Origin: Mycoplasmatota bacterium
GTDB taxonomy: Bacteria > Bacillota_I > Bacilli_A > RF39 > UBA660
DNA length: 64,000 bases
NCBI GenBank assembly: GCA_022774645.1
Contig: JALFKQ010000026.1
Location: 124,001 to 188,000 of the forward strand
Direction of reading: 5' to 3'
Shown here: piece by piece, positions 17,932 to 26,596 of the stretch
Numbering within the stretch: position 1 is the stretch's first letter
How the letters are laid out: every line of letters begins with the position of its first letter
The notes under the pieces: model-generated
The model's database searches: none
The model's input: the letters and a program-made list of their open reading frames with translations, nothing else
Told to the model about the DNA's origin: nothing
Made by a program: the position numbers and the translations under genes

Positions 17932-18639
17932 TAGAGTTAATTCTTGTGTTTTTACTTTTTCAGTACCCATTGTATCTTGAAATTCTATGAATTTTCCTGT
18001 TATAGTGTCATATCCATAATATATTTCACCTTGTTTAACATAAGTATATCCTTTATCTATTAGTTCTTCTATTGATGGAGTTGGTTCACTTCTATATATA
18101 GCTTTCTCACCTGTTGGTAAAGTTTCTATTCTGTACCCATAAAACATATGAGATATAATTAGTTCTTGATCACAATATTCATATATATCATTAGCTCTAA
18201 TATAATTATATCCTTCACTAATTAATTCTTCTATGCTATTTCCTTCTTTATCTTTTACCATTAATTTATTTCCATTTGGGTCAGTATCTTCTCTATAACC
18301 AAAATATGTTAATTTTTGTTCTGGTAAATCAAGTAATTCATTTTCTAATTTATAACTATTTGATATTTCACGGACACCATCACGATAAACTTCTGATTTT
18401 CTACAATATAAATATTGTTTATAATCATATAGTGAATTTTCAAGATCTATTAATTCATCTAAATTATCTTTAATTGATATGAAATTTTCTACTTCTTCTT
18501 TAGCATTTTTCTTAAGCTCACTATTTATTGTTTTTTCTTCATCCATAGTATCTTCTTTTTTAGATGAACAAGCACTTACTGTAAATATTGTTGTTGTAGC
18601 TAGTAATGCTGCTATAAATCTTTTTGTATTTTCTTTCAT
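17911..18639 (-). CDS. Lipoprotein with two SIEELI-GY repeats
   Basis: 242 aa. Signal peptide with lipobox VSAC (Cys at 24) predicts lipid anchoring on the outer face of the membrane. The mature part starts with an acidic/Lys linker, then a helical stretch. The C-terminal half carries two copies of a unit of about 60 residues: SIEELISEGYNYI and SIEELIDKGYTYV, each followed by a Tyr-rich segment with a G(Y/E) turn. I do not recognise the family. It ends in UGA within its terminator. It lies between nrdG and obgE but is separated from both by terminators, so no functional link is implied. Confidence 0.8.
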   Translation of the reverse strand: MKENTKRFIAALLATTTIFTVSACSSKKEDTMDEEKTINSELKKNAKEEVENFISIKDNLDELIDLENSLYDYKQYLYCRKSEVYRDGVREISNSYKLENELLDLPEQKLTYFGYREDTDPNGNKLMVKDKEGNSIEELISEGYNYIRANDIYEYCDQELIISHMFYGYRIETLPTGEKAIYRSEPTPSIEELIDKGYTYVKQGEIYYGYDTITGKFIEFQDTMGTEKVKTQELTLKKSSSN

Positions 18640-18678
18640 CTAATCACTCTTTCTATTTTAATATGTAGTGTCATCAAA

Positions 18679-18710
18679 TAAAAGAACCAATTATACAAAC
18701 ATTGGCTCTT
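18679..18710 (-). terminator. Terminator of the nrdD-nrdG operon
   Basis: On the minus strand AGAGCCAAT pairs with ATTGGTTCT (one G-U) over a 9-base loop, followed by TTTATTT; overlaps the end of nrdG. Confidence 0.7.
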
Positions 18711-19260
18711 TTTCAAACACTTTTGTTTCATTATATACATATTCATCTAGTAAGGTTACTTCACCATTTATTAATGTTTTTTTGATGTCTATTAATCTTT
18801 GATTCTTTGAACCTCTAAATAATAGTGATAAATCTCTTTGTTCTAAAATGAATTTTCCATCTACTAAAACATCTATATTATGTAAGAACTCTGCATATAT
18901 TGGATTCTTTTCTGACATTTCTATTAATTCTTCAAATGTAAAACCTGTATATACCCAAATATTATAACCTTTACTTTTTGCATATTTTGCTATTTCGTTA
19001 CATGCAACTGGTTGGAACATAGGATCTCCCCCACTAAATGTGATTCCAGTATGGTATTCAAGTTCATCAATTGCATCGCAAACCATTTTTATTGGTACTA
19101 GTCCTCCACCATTAAAATCATGTGTTCCAGGATTTTGACAGCCTTTGCAGTTATGAGAACAGCCTTGTGTCCAAATAACTGCTCTTAATCCAGGACCATC
19201 AACTATTGAATCACTTTGAAGGTCAGCTGCTAAACGAATATATTCTTTACTTTGTTGCAT
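18691..19260 (-). CDS. nrdG: Anaerobic ribonucleotide reductase activating protein
   Basis: 189 aa. A radical-SAM enzyme that generates the glycyl radical on NrdD. The CxxxCxxC iron-sulfur motif reads CSHNCKGC (about 34-41) and the SAM-binding GGDP is at about 79-82. The N-terminal VDGPGLRAVIWTQGC stretch is typical. The ATG lies within the end of the small glycyl-radical ORF (14-base overlap), so the two are probably coupled. Confidence 0.96.
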   Translation of the reverse strand: MQQSKEYIRLAADLQSDSIVDGPGLRAVIWTQGCSHNCKGCQNPGTHDFNGGGLVPIKMVCDAIDELEYHTGITFSGGDPMFQPVACNEIAKYAKSKGYNIWVYTGFTFEELIEMSEKNPIYAEFLHNIDVLVDGKFILEQRDLSLLFRGSKNQRLIDIKKTLINGEVTLLDEYVYNETKVFEKEPMFV

Positions 19261-19405
19261 GAGTTACTCTGTCGTTAACTTCAGCTTTCTTAGCATTATT
19301 AAATCTATCTAATGTTCCAACTAAATATCCAGTAATTCTTCTAATTCTTTCGAATCCTACACCTTCACCAACAACTTTTTTACTTTTTTTAACTTCTTTA
19401 TCCAT
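19247..19405 (-). CDS. Detached glycyl-radical C-terminal domain of class III ribonucleotide reductase
   Basis: 52 aa from ATG 19405 with AAAGGA upstream, found by reading the gap between nrdD and nrdG. The sequence contains FERIRRITGYLVGTLDRFNN and then KAEVNDRVTH, which is the usual carboxy end of NrdD, including the RxTGY loop whose Gly holds the radical. The preceding nrdD frame ends without this segment, so the essential Gly appears to sit on a separate polypeptide, in the same operon and 27 bases downstream. It is preceded by its own Lys-rich start and ribosome binding site, which argues against a simple sequencing frameshift. Compare GrcA/YfiD, a free radical domain for pyruvate formate-lyase. 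Confidence 0.8.
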   Translation of the reverse strand: MDKEVKKSKKVVGEGVGFERIRRITGYLVGTLDRFNNAKKAEVNDRVTHATK

Positions 19406-19432
19406 TTTAATTATTCCTTTCCTTTAAATAAA

Positions 19433-21724
19433 TTATTTTGTTAAGCTTCCACAGCTATCGAAACAATCTGCACAAGATATTTTTTCCATTTCAATGCCTT
19501 CATTTTCATGTCTTCCACATCTTGGACAAACATCTTTTATAACCCCTACATATCCACAAACTGGATCCCTATCTACTGGATGGTTGATTGCTCCATATCC
19601 AATACCACAATCATGCATTATTCTAACTACTGTTTCAAATGCATCTACATTGTTAACTGTATCTCCATCAAGTTCTATATATGAAATATGACCTGCATTT
19701 GTAAGCTCATGATATTTACCTTCAACTTCAAGTTTATGTTTAACACTTGTTTTATAATAAACAGGTACATGGAATGAGTTAGTATAATAATCTCTATCAG
19801 TAACTCCTTTTATTTTTCCGTATATTGATCTATCTATTGCAACAAATCTACCAGAAAGTCCTTCTGCTGGGGTTGCTAAGCATGTAAAGTTTAAATTATA
19901 CTCTTTAGTATACTCGTCACATTTTTTTCTCATATGTCCGATTATTTCTAAGCCTAATTTTTGAGCCTTTTCACTTTCTCCGTGATGTTCACCAATTAAA
20001 GCTTTTAATGTTTCAGCAAGACCTATGAAACCTATTGATAATGTCCCGTGTTTTAATACTGTTCTAAGTTTACTATTATTTTCTAATTTTTCACTATTTA
20101 GCCAAACTCCTGAACCAATTAAGAATTTAAAGTTAGCTTTTGATTTTGAACATTGACATTCAAATCTTTGAAGTAATTGTCCTTTTACTAAGTCCATAGT
20201 TTCATCAAGTTCTTTATAGAAAGCTTTCATATCTGCTTTATTTCTTTCTCCAAGAGCAATTCCATATTTAATACCAAGTCTTGGTAAGTTGATTGAAGTA
20301 AAACTTAAATTTCCACGACCAGGTGTAACTGATGGACCACATACATTAGCAAGTACTCTTGTTCTACATCCCATATAACCTACTTCAGTATTAAAGTCTC
20401 CTGGGATATAATATTTAATATTAAATGGAGCATCGATAAATGAGAAATTTGGGAATAATCTTTTAGCTGATACTCTACAAGCTAATCTAAATAGATCATA
20501 GTTTTTATCTTCTTTAAAGTAATTAACTCCTTCTTTAACTTTGAAAATTGAAATTGGGAATATTGGAGTTTCTCCATGACCAAGTCCTGATTCTGTTGCT
20601 AATAAGTAGTTTTTAACAACCATTCTTCCTTCAGCACTTGTATCTGTACCAAAGTTTACTGAACTAAATGGAACTTGTGCTCCAGCTCTACTATGCATCG
20701 TATTTAAATTATGAATAAATGCTTCCATAGCTTGATAAGTAGCTCTATCAGTTCTCTTCATAGCATTTTCATATGAACTTTCAAAAATTTCTTTAAGTCT
20801 TGTACTCTTTGACATAAATTCATCAAATACATTTAAGTCTGTTTCAATACTTTCTAATTTATCAATAATATCAGTTACTTTATTAAAATTAATTAATTCT
20901 TTAAAACCTTCAAAATCTAAATAATTATATATTGCTTGTTTAAATTCCTTTTTAAATGTTTTTAGAACTCCTGGTGCCATATAATAATCGAATGCTGGAA
21001 TACTTTGACCACCATGTTGTTCGTTTTGATTTGCTTGAATTGCTATTGCTGCTAGTGCTGAATAACTTCCGATGCTATTTGGAGTTCTAAGGTAACCATG
21101 ACCTGTTGAAAAACCGTTTTTAAATAGTTTATTTAAATCTATTTGCATACATGTTGTAGTTCCCATTGCCCAGAAATCTAAATCATGAATATGAATTGCA
21201 CCTTCATCATGAGCTCTACTATATTTATTATCCATTAAATATGCTTTTGCAAATTCTCTTGATACAGTTGATCCAAAATGTAACATAGTTCCCATTGGAC
21301 CATCTCCATCAACATTAGCATTTTCTCTTTTTGAATTTTCTTCTCCTGCACTTTTAAGTCCAAGTGATTCAATTGCTTTTACAAATTTATGTTGTTGTTT
21401 AACTACAAATGCCTCTCTTGATGCATCTCTTCTTTCTCTATATCCTTTAAATGATTCATATACTTCGTCATATTTTAATTTTTTAAGTACTTCTTCAATA
21501 ACATCAGATACATCTTCTACTCCGATAGTTTTTCTATCTTTGTATTCCTTTCTAATTTGATCTAGAACTTTTTCTTTAACTTTGTATACATTTTTTTCAT
21601 CATATTCTTCGTATACACTATCAAATCCTTTTTTAACGGCTAATGCAATCTTAGCATCGTTAAAGCTAACCCTCTGACCGCTTCTTTTGACAACCACTAG
21701 GTCGTCTAGGAAATCTTTTTCCAT
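19433..21724 (-). CDS. nrdD: Anaerobic ribonucleoside-triphosphate reductase large chain
   Basis: 763 aa. Class III RNR reduces ribonucleotides to deoxyribonucleotides without oxygen. An N-terminal ATP-cone (about 9-95, VVKRSGQRVSF) gives allosteric control; the ten-stranded barrel follows, with GGQSIPAFDYY and NLNTMHSRAGAQVPFSS recognisable. The end carries Cys pairs (DPVCGY, CPRCGR, CADCFDSC) that probably include the zinc site, but it stops before the normal RRxTGYL radical loop, which is found on the next ORF. VCGYVG in this chain looks like a radical-loop motif but is in the position of the zinc-binding Cys cluster. First gene of nrdD-small ORF-nrdG. Confidence 0.95.
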   Translation of the reverse strand: MEKDFLDDLVVVKRSGQRVSFNDAKIALAVKKGFDSVYEEYDEKNVYKVKEKVLDQIRKEYKDRKTIGVEDVSDVIEEVLKKLKYDEVYESFKGYRERRDASREAFVVKQQHKFVKAIESLGLKSAGEENSKRENANVDGDGPMGTMLHFGSTVSREFAKAYLMDNKYSRAHDEGAIHIHDLDFWAMGTTTCMQIDLNKLFKNGFSTGHGYLRTPNSIGSYSALAAIAIQANQNEQHGGQSIPAFDYYMAPGVLKTFKKEFKQAIYNYLDFEGFKELINFNKVTDIIDKLESIETDLNVFDEFMSKSTRLKEIFESSYENAMKRTDRATYQAMEAFIHNLNTMHSRAGAQVPFSSVNFGTDTSAEGRMVVKNYLLATESGLGHGETPIFPISIFKVKEGVNYFKEDKNYDLFRLACRVSAKRLFPNFSFIDAPFNIKYYIPGDFNTEVGYMGCRTRVLANVCGPSVTPGRGNLSFTSINLPRLGIKYGIALGERNKADMKAFYKELDETMDLVKGQLLQRFECQCSKSKANFKFLIGSGVWLNSEKLENNSKLRTVLKHGTLSIGFIGLAETLKALIGEHHGESEKAQKLGLEIIGHMRKKCDEYTKEYNLNFTCLATPAEGLSGRFVAIDRSIYGKIKGVTDRDYYTNSFHVPVYYKTSVKHKLEVEGKYHELTNAGHISYIELDGDTVNNVDAFETVVRIMHDCGIGYGAINHPVDRDPVCGYVGVIKDVCPRCGRHENEGIEMEKISCADCFDSCGSLTK

Positions 21725-21760
21725 TTCTTTACCTCACCTTCGTTTTCTATTACCAAGTTA

Positions 21761-21789
21761 AGAATAGCACGGACTTATTTTTTTGTAAA
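21761..21789 (-). promoter_or_regulatory. Probable promoter of nrdD
   Basis: TTTACA (21784-21789), 17-base spacer, TATTCT (21761-21766) on the minus strand, about 35 bases before the nrdD start. No NrdR box was recognised. Confidence 0.5.
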
Positions 21790-21833
21790 TGTTTTTTTGT
21801 ATATTTTTTATCAAAAAAGCAAAATTTTACATC

Positions 21834-21861
21834 TTGACTTTTTTGAAATTTTGATTATAAA
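21834..21861 (+). promoter_or_regulatory. Probable promoter of the sigK-type gene
   Basis: TTGACT (21834-21839), 16-base spacer, TATAAA (21856-21861). The roughly 75-base leader holds the palindrome TAGGTATTACCTA (21873-21885), a possible operator. Confidence 0.45.
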
Positions 21862-21944
21862 AAACATAAAGCTAGGTATTACCTATAAAAGATAAGTTTA
21901 GCATTAATTTGTTTGCTTTACATATTATTAATTAGGTGATTGAA

Positions 21945-22637
21945 TTGTTTAATAAAATTAAAATTTTTTTAAAAGATATAATGATTTTTACTACAAGTTA
22001 TTCTTTAAATGTATTTGATAAACCTCTTAGTATTAAAGAGGAAAATGAATGCATTGAAAAATTACTTAAAGGGGATAAAGTTGCTAGAAATAAACTTATT
22101 GAGCATAATTTAAGACTAGTTGCTCATATAGTTAAAAAGTATGAAACAAAAGGAGTTTCCGCTGATGATCTAATTAGTATAGGTACGATTGGTCTTATTA
22201 AAGGAATCGATTCTTATAGTGCTAATAAGGGTGTTAAACTTACTACTTATGCTGCTAAATGTGCTGAAAATGAAATACTTATGTATTTTAGAAGTAATAA
22301 AAAATATAATACAAACATCAGTTTAAATGATGTTATTGCTCATGATAAAGATGGAGGAGATATAACTTTAATGGATGTACTTGAAGAACATAGTGAAAGT
22401 ATAGAAACCGCTATAGAATTTAAAGATAATATTAGAAATTTATCAAAATATTTAAATGTGCTTAATAAAAGAGAATTAGAAATTATTAAGATGAGATATG
22501 GTCTTTTAAATGAAGAAGAAAAAACACAAAAGGAAATTGCTAAAAAACTTAGAATTTCAAGAAGTTATGTTTCTAGAATAGAAAAAAGAGCATTAATTAA
22601 AATGCTCAGAGAATTCATTAAAAATAATAAAATTTAA
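21945..22637 (+). CDS. sigK: Sporulation sigma factor of the SigK/SigE type
   Basis: 230 aa from TTG 21945, preferred because AGGTGA at 21934-21939 is correctly spaced; a GTG at 21936 overlaps that site. The protein matches mother-cell sigma factors: a hydrophobic N-terminal pro-like segment (KIFLKDIMIFTTSYS), then PLSIKEENECIEKLLKGD, RNKLIEHNLRLVAHIVKKYE and DDLISIGTIGLIKGIDSY in region 2, and YVSRIEKRALIKML in region 4. In Bacillus the SigK and SigE pro-sequences are removed by membrane proteases. SigK and SigE cannot be separated with confidence here; the short pro-segment favours SigK. Together with spoIIP and spoIVA it implies at least a partial sporulation pathway. Confidence 0.85.
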   Translation: MFNKIKIFLKDIMIFTTSYSLNVFDKPLSIKEENECIEKLLKGDKVARNKLIEHNLRLVAHIVKKYETKGVSADDLISIGTIGLIKGIDSYSANKGVKLTTYAAKCAENEILMYFRSNKKYNTNISLNDVIAHDKDGGDITLMDVLEEHSESIETAIEFKDNIRNLSKYLNVLNKRELEIIKMRYGLLNEEEKTQKEIAKKLRISRSYVSRIEKRALIKMLREFIKNNKI

Positions 22638-22639
22638 TA

Positions 22640-23119
22640 TTATCCAACTATACAAGATACATCCCATTTAAATAGTTTTCCTAATGTTTCAAGTAACCAT
22701 CCAAATAATACGCAGAATACTAAAACTATTGCCATTGTTATACAAGTCTTAATTGCTTTATTAAGTGCTTCTGCATCTTTTGACATAACTGCTGGTATTA
22801 GTTTCATCATAGCATTAACAATTGCAATAATTGCTCCTGCTATTCTTACCCACTTTATAGCTTCTTTTACCAAAGCTGAAAAAGTTTCTCCTAATACTTT
22901 AGTACAAGTATCATCTTTAGGTCCAAATGGATTTAACTCTCCTGCAAAAGATGGAGCTGATGCAATTAGTATTTTTGAATTAAATATTGACATCTTTTCA
23001 TTTCTAATTATTAATATATTTTGTAGTTTATTACTTATTATTTCATTATCTATAGTTTTAGCTGAAACACTAAATATACCTATAAAAAATAGAAATGTAA
23101 CTACTAATAACTTTTTCAT
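22640..23119 (-). CDS. TrbC/VirB2-like small membrane protein
   Basis: 159 aa from ATG 23119, with TAGGTGA upstream and a typical signal peptide starting MKKLLVV (cleavage near SVSA). The mature part has two membrane helices (about 82-105 and 120-143) separated by a charged loop of about 12 residues, plus Cys residues at both ends (DDTC, VSCIVG) that could pair. This topology is that of VirB2/TrbC pilin-like proteins, common as orphan genes in gut Bacillota. No other conjugation gene is nearby, so a role in conjugation is not supported. Confidence 0.65.
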   Translation of the reverse strand: MKKLLVVTFLFFIGIFSVSAKTIDNEIISNKLQNILIIRNEKMSIFNSKILIASAPSFAGELNPFGPKDDTCTKVLGETFSALVKEAIKWVRIAGAIIAIVNAMMKLIPAVMSKDAEALNKAIKTCITMAIVLVFCVLFGWLLETLGKLFKWDVSCIVG

Positions 23120-23138
23120 TAAATCACCTACTGTATTA

Positions 23139-23167
23139 AGTATATAATAAGTTTTAAAAATAGACAA
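23139..23167 (-). promoter_or_regulatory. Promoter of the TrbC-like gene
   Basis: TTGTCT (23162-23167), 17-base spacer, TATACT (23139-23144) on the minus strand, directly after the ileS terminator. Confidence 0.6.
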
Positions 23168-23192
23168 GTAAAAATGGTTCAAATGAACCATT
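23168..23192 (-). terminator. Terminator of ileS
   Basis: AATGGTTCA / TGAACCATT inverted repeat followed by TTTTTAC on the minus strand; overlaps the ileS stop codon. Confidence 0.7.
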
Positions 23193-26100
23193 ATTTTACT
23201 TGTTTTATTGAAACAGACATACTATAATCATTTATTTTGAATTCAGTTTCTGCTTTATCACTTTGTTCTAATGTAAGAGCAAGTACCTCATCCATAATAT
23301 AATCTCTATATTCGTCTATAGCATCTACTATCTCTTTTTGACCATTATAAATCATATCTATTCTATCTGATATATCAAATCCACTTGTTTTTCTTAGATT
23401 TTGTACTTTAGATACAATTTCTCTTGCTATACCTTCATTAATTAGTTTTTGATCAAGTGTAGTATTTATAATAACAGTTTTATGATTTAACATTACTGCT
23501 TTATATCCATCTTTTCCATTAATAGTTTTTAATACATAAGATGAATCAATATTATACTCATTTCCGTTTAAATTAATAGTTAAATTTCCATTTTCTAATG
23601 CTTCACTATCTTCTTTACTAATATTATTTAAATATTCAGTAAATGCTTTAATATTGCTTCCTAATACTTGACCTACTACTTTAAAGTTTGGCTTATATGA
23701 AACAGTTATATAATTAGATAAATCATTAGTCCAATTTACTTCTTTAACATTAAGTTCCTCTTTGAATAGATTTTCAAATTCACCAGCTAAAGATTTATAT
23801 TTTTCTTCAAATATTACTTCTTTAATAGGTTGACGAACTTTAATTTTAGCTTCTTCACGAATATTTCTAGTATAACTTATTAATTCAATTACTAAATCCA
23901 TTTTTTCTTCTAATTTTTCATCAATTAATGATTCATTACATACTGGATAATCAGCTAAATGAACACTTTCTTCACCAGTAAGTTTTTGATAGATTTCTTC
24001 ACTTAAGAATGGACTAATTGGAGCTATTAATTTACATAAACCAACTAATATATCATAAGTAGTTTTATAAACTGCTTTCTTAGAATCAGTAAGTTCACTT
24101 TCCCAGAATCTTCTTCTATTTCTTCTGATATACCAGTTACTTAAATCATCACATACGAAGTCTTGAATTAAATGAACTGTTTTATTTAAATCATATCTAT
24201 CCATATTGAATGTTACATTTTTAACTAAATTATTGTATTTAGATAGTAACCAATAATCTATTTGATCTAATTTATCATAACTAATATCAAAATCTTTAAG
24301 ACTTAATTTATCAGCATTAGCATACATTTCAAAGAATGTATATGTATTTTTAAGCGTACTAAATAGTTTAGAATTTGCTTCTTTAACACCATCTTCATCA
24401 AATTTAAGAGGAGTCCATACTGGTGAAGCATAAGCTATATACCATCTAATTGGATCAGCACCGTATTTATGAATTAATGAGAATGGTTCGATTGCATTAC
24501 CTTTTGATTTATGCATTTTTTGACCATTTTTATCAAGTAATAATTCGTTTACTAATACATTTTTATATGGACTTTTACCTGTTAAGAATACACTTATTAC
24601 AAGTAACGAATAGAACCAACCTCTTGTTTGGTCAATACCTTCTGATATGAAGTCTGCTGGAAATTGACTTTCCCATAATTCTTTATTTTCAAATGGATAG
24701 TGATATTGAGCAAATGGCATTGAACCACTATCAAACCAACAATCTATTACTTCTTCACATCTAGTCATTTCTTTTCCACAATGTGGACACTTAATATGGA
24801 CATTATCTACATATGGTCTATGTAAGTCTATAGTCTTAGGATCAACAGTTTCAATTGCTTTTTCTGCTAATTCTTCTCTACTTCCTATCATCTCCATATG
24901 GCCACATTCACATCTCCATAATGGAAGTGGTGTTCCCCAATATCTATTTCTTGAAATAGCCCAGTCATTTAAATTTTCTAGCCAATTACCAAATCTTTTT
25001 TCACCGACAAATGTTGGAAACCAATTAACTGTTTTATTAGCTTCAACTATTTTATCTTTGATTTTAGTTATTTCTAAATAGTAACTTGGTCTTGAATAAT
25101 ATAGTAATGGGTGATGACATCTCCAACAATGAGGATAATCATGTTCCATCTTTATCTTTTTAAATAGTTTATCATTTTCTTTTAACCATTTAATTATTAC
25201 TTCGTCTACTTCAAATACATTTTGGCCTTTCCAAGGACCTTCTGTATATCTTCCATCTTCTCCGACAGGATTCACATAAGTAATCTTATATTTTTTACAT
25301 ACATTAGCATCATCTTGTCCATAAGCAGGAGCTATATGTACTACACCAGTACCATCTTCAGTAGTTACATAATCATCGCATAATACCATAAATGCTTTAC
25401 CTTTAACATCGATAAATGGCATTAATTGTTCATATTCAGTATATTCTAAATCTTTACCTTTATATTTTTCTAAAACAGTATAATCTTCACCAATTACTGA
25501 TGAAGCTAATTTTTCAGCTAAGATAAATTTATATCCTTTACTTTCTATTGTTACATAATCTTCATTAGGATTAACACATAGTGCTAAGTTAGCAATTAAT
25601 GTCCAAGGTGTTGTTGTCCATACTAGAAAATATTCATCACTATTTTTCTTTTTAAATGGAACTATTACTGTATTAGCTGTAACGCTTTCATATCCTTGAG
25701 CAACTTCATGTGTTGCTAGTCCTGTTCCACATCTAGGACACCAAGGTACAATCTTAACTCCTTCATAGAATAGTCCTTCTTCAAAGAATTTTTTTAGAAT
25801 ATACCATTCTGTTTCAATATAACTATTGTCATATGTAATATATGGATTTTCTAAATCTATTAATTGTCCCATTTCATCAGTTAATCTATTAAATGCATCA
25901 ACATTAGCCCATACTGATTCCTTACATTTTTCATTGAACTTTTCAATTCCATATTTTTCTATATCTTTTTTACCATCAAAGTGTAATTCTTTTTCTACTT
26001 GTACTTCTACTGGTAAACCATGAGTATCCCATCCTATTTTTCTGATTACTCTATTACCTTTCATTGTTTGATACTTACAAAAAGTATCTTTAAGAAATTT

Positions 26101-26286
26101 AGCAATCATATGATGAAGTCCTGGATTTCCATTTGCTGTAGCTGGTCCATCATAGAATACAAAATTAGAATCTTTACTTCTTTGCTCTATTGATTTTTTT
26201 AAAATATTATCATTTTTCCAAAAATCAATAAGTATTTTTTCATTCTCTTCTACTGGTTTGTTTCTTAGACTTTCAAATTCTTTCAT
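23191..26286 (-). CDS. ileS: Isoleucyl-tRNA synthetase
   Basis: 1031 aa from ATG 26286 with AAGGAGGA upstream; the open frame extends upstream only through the T-box terminator. Class I synthetase: the HIGH-equivalent is GLHHMI within GPATANGNPG (about 48-57), the KMSKS motif reads KMHKSKGN (about 594-601), an editing domain lies between, and Cys pairs (CPRCG, CPHCG, CWRCHH) occur in the body. The length and HHM-type signature resemble the eukaryote-like IleS (IleS2) class rather than the 920-aa bacterial type with a C-terminal zinc finger. That class is often mupirocin-insensitive, which is an inference here. Controlled by the T-box at 26287-26508. Confidence 0.96.
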   Translation of the reverse strand: MKEFESLRNKPVEENEKILIDFWKNDNILKKSIEQRSKDSNFVFYDGPATANGNPGLHHMIAKFLKDTFCKYQTMKGNRVIRKIGWDTHGLPVEVQVEKELHFDGKKDIEKYGIEKFNEKCKESVWANVDAFNRLTDEMGQLIDLENPYITYDNSYIETEWYILKKFFEEGLFYEGVKIVPWCPRCGTGLATHEVAQGYESVTANTVIVPFKKKNSDEYFLVWTTTPWTLIANLALCVNPNEDYVTIESKGYKFILAEKLASSVIGEDYTVLEKYKGKDLEYTEYEQLMPFIDVKGKAFMVLCDDYVTTEDGTGVVHIAPAYGQDDANVCKKYKITYVNPVGEDGRYTEGPWKGQNVFEVDEVIIKWLKENDKLFKKIKMEHDYPHCWRCHHPLLYYSRPSYYLEITKIKDKIVEANKTVNWFPTFVGEKRFGNWLENLNDWAISRNRYWGTPLPLWRCECGHMEMIGSREELAEKAIETVDPKTIDLHRPYVDNVHIKCPHCGKEMTRCEEVIDCWFDSGSMPFAQYHYPFENKELWESQFPADFISEGIDQTRGWFYSLLVISVFLTGKSPYKNVLVNELLLDKNGQKMHKSKGNAIEPFSLIHKYGADPIRWYIAYASPVWTPLKFDEDGVKEANSKLFSTLKNTYTFFEMYANADKLSLKDFDISYDKLDQIDYWLLSKYNNLVKNVTFNMDRYDLNKTVHLIQDFVCDDLSNWYIRRNRRRFWESELTDSKKAVYKTTYDILVGLCKLIAPISPFLSEEIYQKLTGEESVHLADYPVCNESLIDEKLEEKMDLVIELISYTRNIREEAKIKVRQPIKEVIFEEKYKSLAGEFENLFKEELNVKEVNWTNDLSNYITVSYKPNFKVVGQVLGSNIKAFTEYLNNISKEDSEALENGNLTINLNGNEYNIDSSYVLKTINGKDGYKAVMLNHKTVIINTTLDQKLINEGIAREIVSKVQNLRKTSGFDISDRIDMIYNGQKEIVDAIDEYRDYIMDEVLALTLEQSDKAETEFKINDYSMSVSIKQVK

Positions 26287-26508
26287 ATTTTCCTCCTTAT
26301 TATAAATAAAAAAGAGATAGTACAAGGAGTCTAAAATAGACGGTACCATCCCTTTATTTGCTTTATTATTTTAACGCAATTATGCGTATCTATCTTATCC
26401 ATAGATAACATCAGAAGTGATCCATATACAATATTGTTACTAGTTTCCACCAAACACTAGTTCTCTATTAACTTTAATTATATATCGTCTTCATCCCTTG
26501 TTTTGAAT
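26287..26508 (-). promoter_or_regulatory. T-box leader of ileS
   Basis: The hallmark T-box AAGGGATGGTACCG lies at about 26343-26356 on the minus strand. The terminator form pairs GGGATGGTAC with GTACTATCTC around a small GTCTA/TAGAC hairpin, followed by six T, ending at about 26308. A long structured Stem I region precedes it. ATC in GGATCACTT is a plausible isoleucine specifier codon followed by the usual A. Uncharged tRNA-Ile would stabilise the antiterminator. Confidence 0.92.
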
Positions 26509-26514
26509 ACATAC

Positions 26515-26543
26515 ATTATAACACTATGTTTTTTTATTGTAAA
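26515..26543 (-). promoter_or_regulatory. Promoter of the ileS T-box transcript
   Basis: TTTACA (26538-26543), 17-base spacer, TATAAT (26515-26520) on the minus strand. Confidence 0.75.
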
Positions 26544-26572
26544 GACTAATTTTTTGTTGCTCTATATTACAA

Positions 26573-26596
26573 TTAAAAAGCACCATTTCTAGTGCT
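26573..26596 (-). terminator. Terminator of the pilC-pilD unit
   Basis: AGCACTA / TGGTGCT stem with loop GAAA, followed by TTTTTAATT on the minus strand; contains the stop codon of the peptidase gene. Confidence 0.75.

Noticed and set aside
19247..19432. Simple sequencing frameshift in nrdD
   Set aside because: The small ORF has its own ribosome binding site and Lys-rich start, and nrdD has an extra Cys-rich end, so one missing base does not restore a normal NrdD; kept as a finding with this caveat.
21936..21944. GTG at 21936 as start of the SigK-type gene
   Set aside because: It overlaps the AGGTGA ribosome binding site that correctly serves TTG 21945.
22640..23119. Conjugation module suggested by the VirB2/TrbC-like gene
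   Set aside because: No VirB4, VirD4, relaxase or other transfer gene nearby; neighbours are housekeeping genes.
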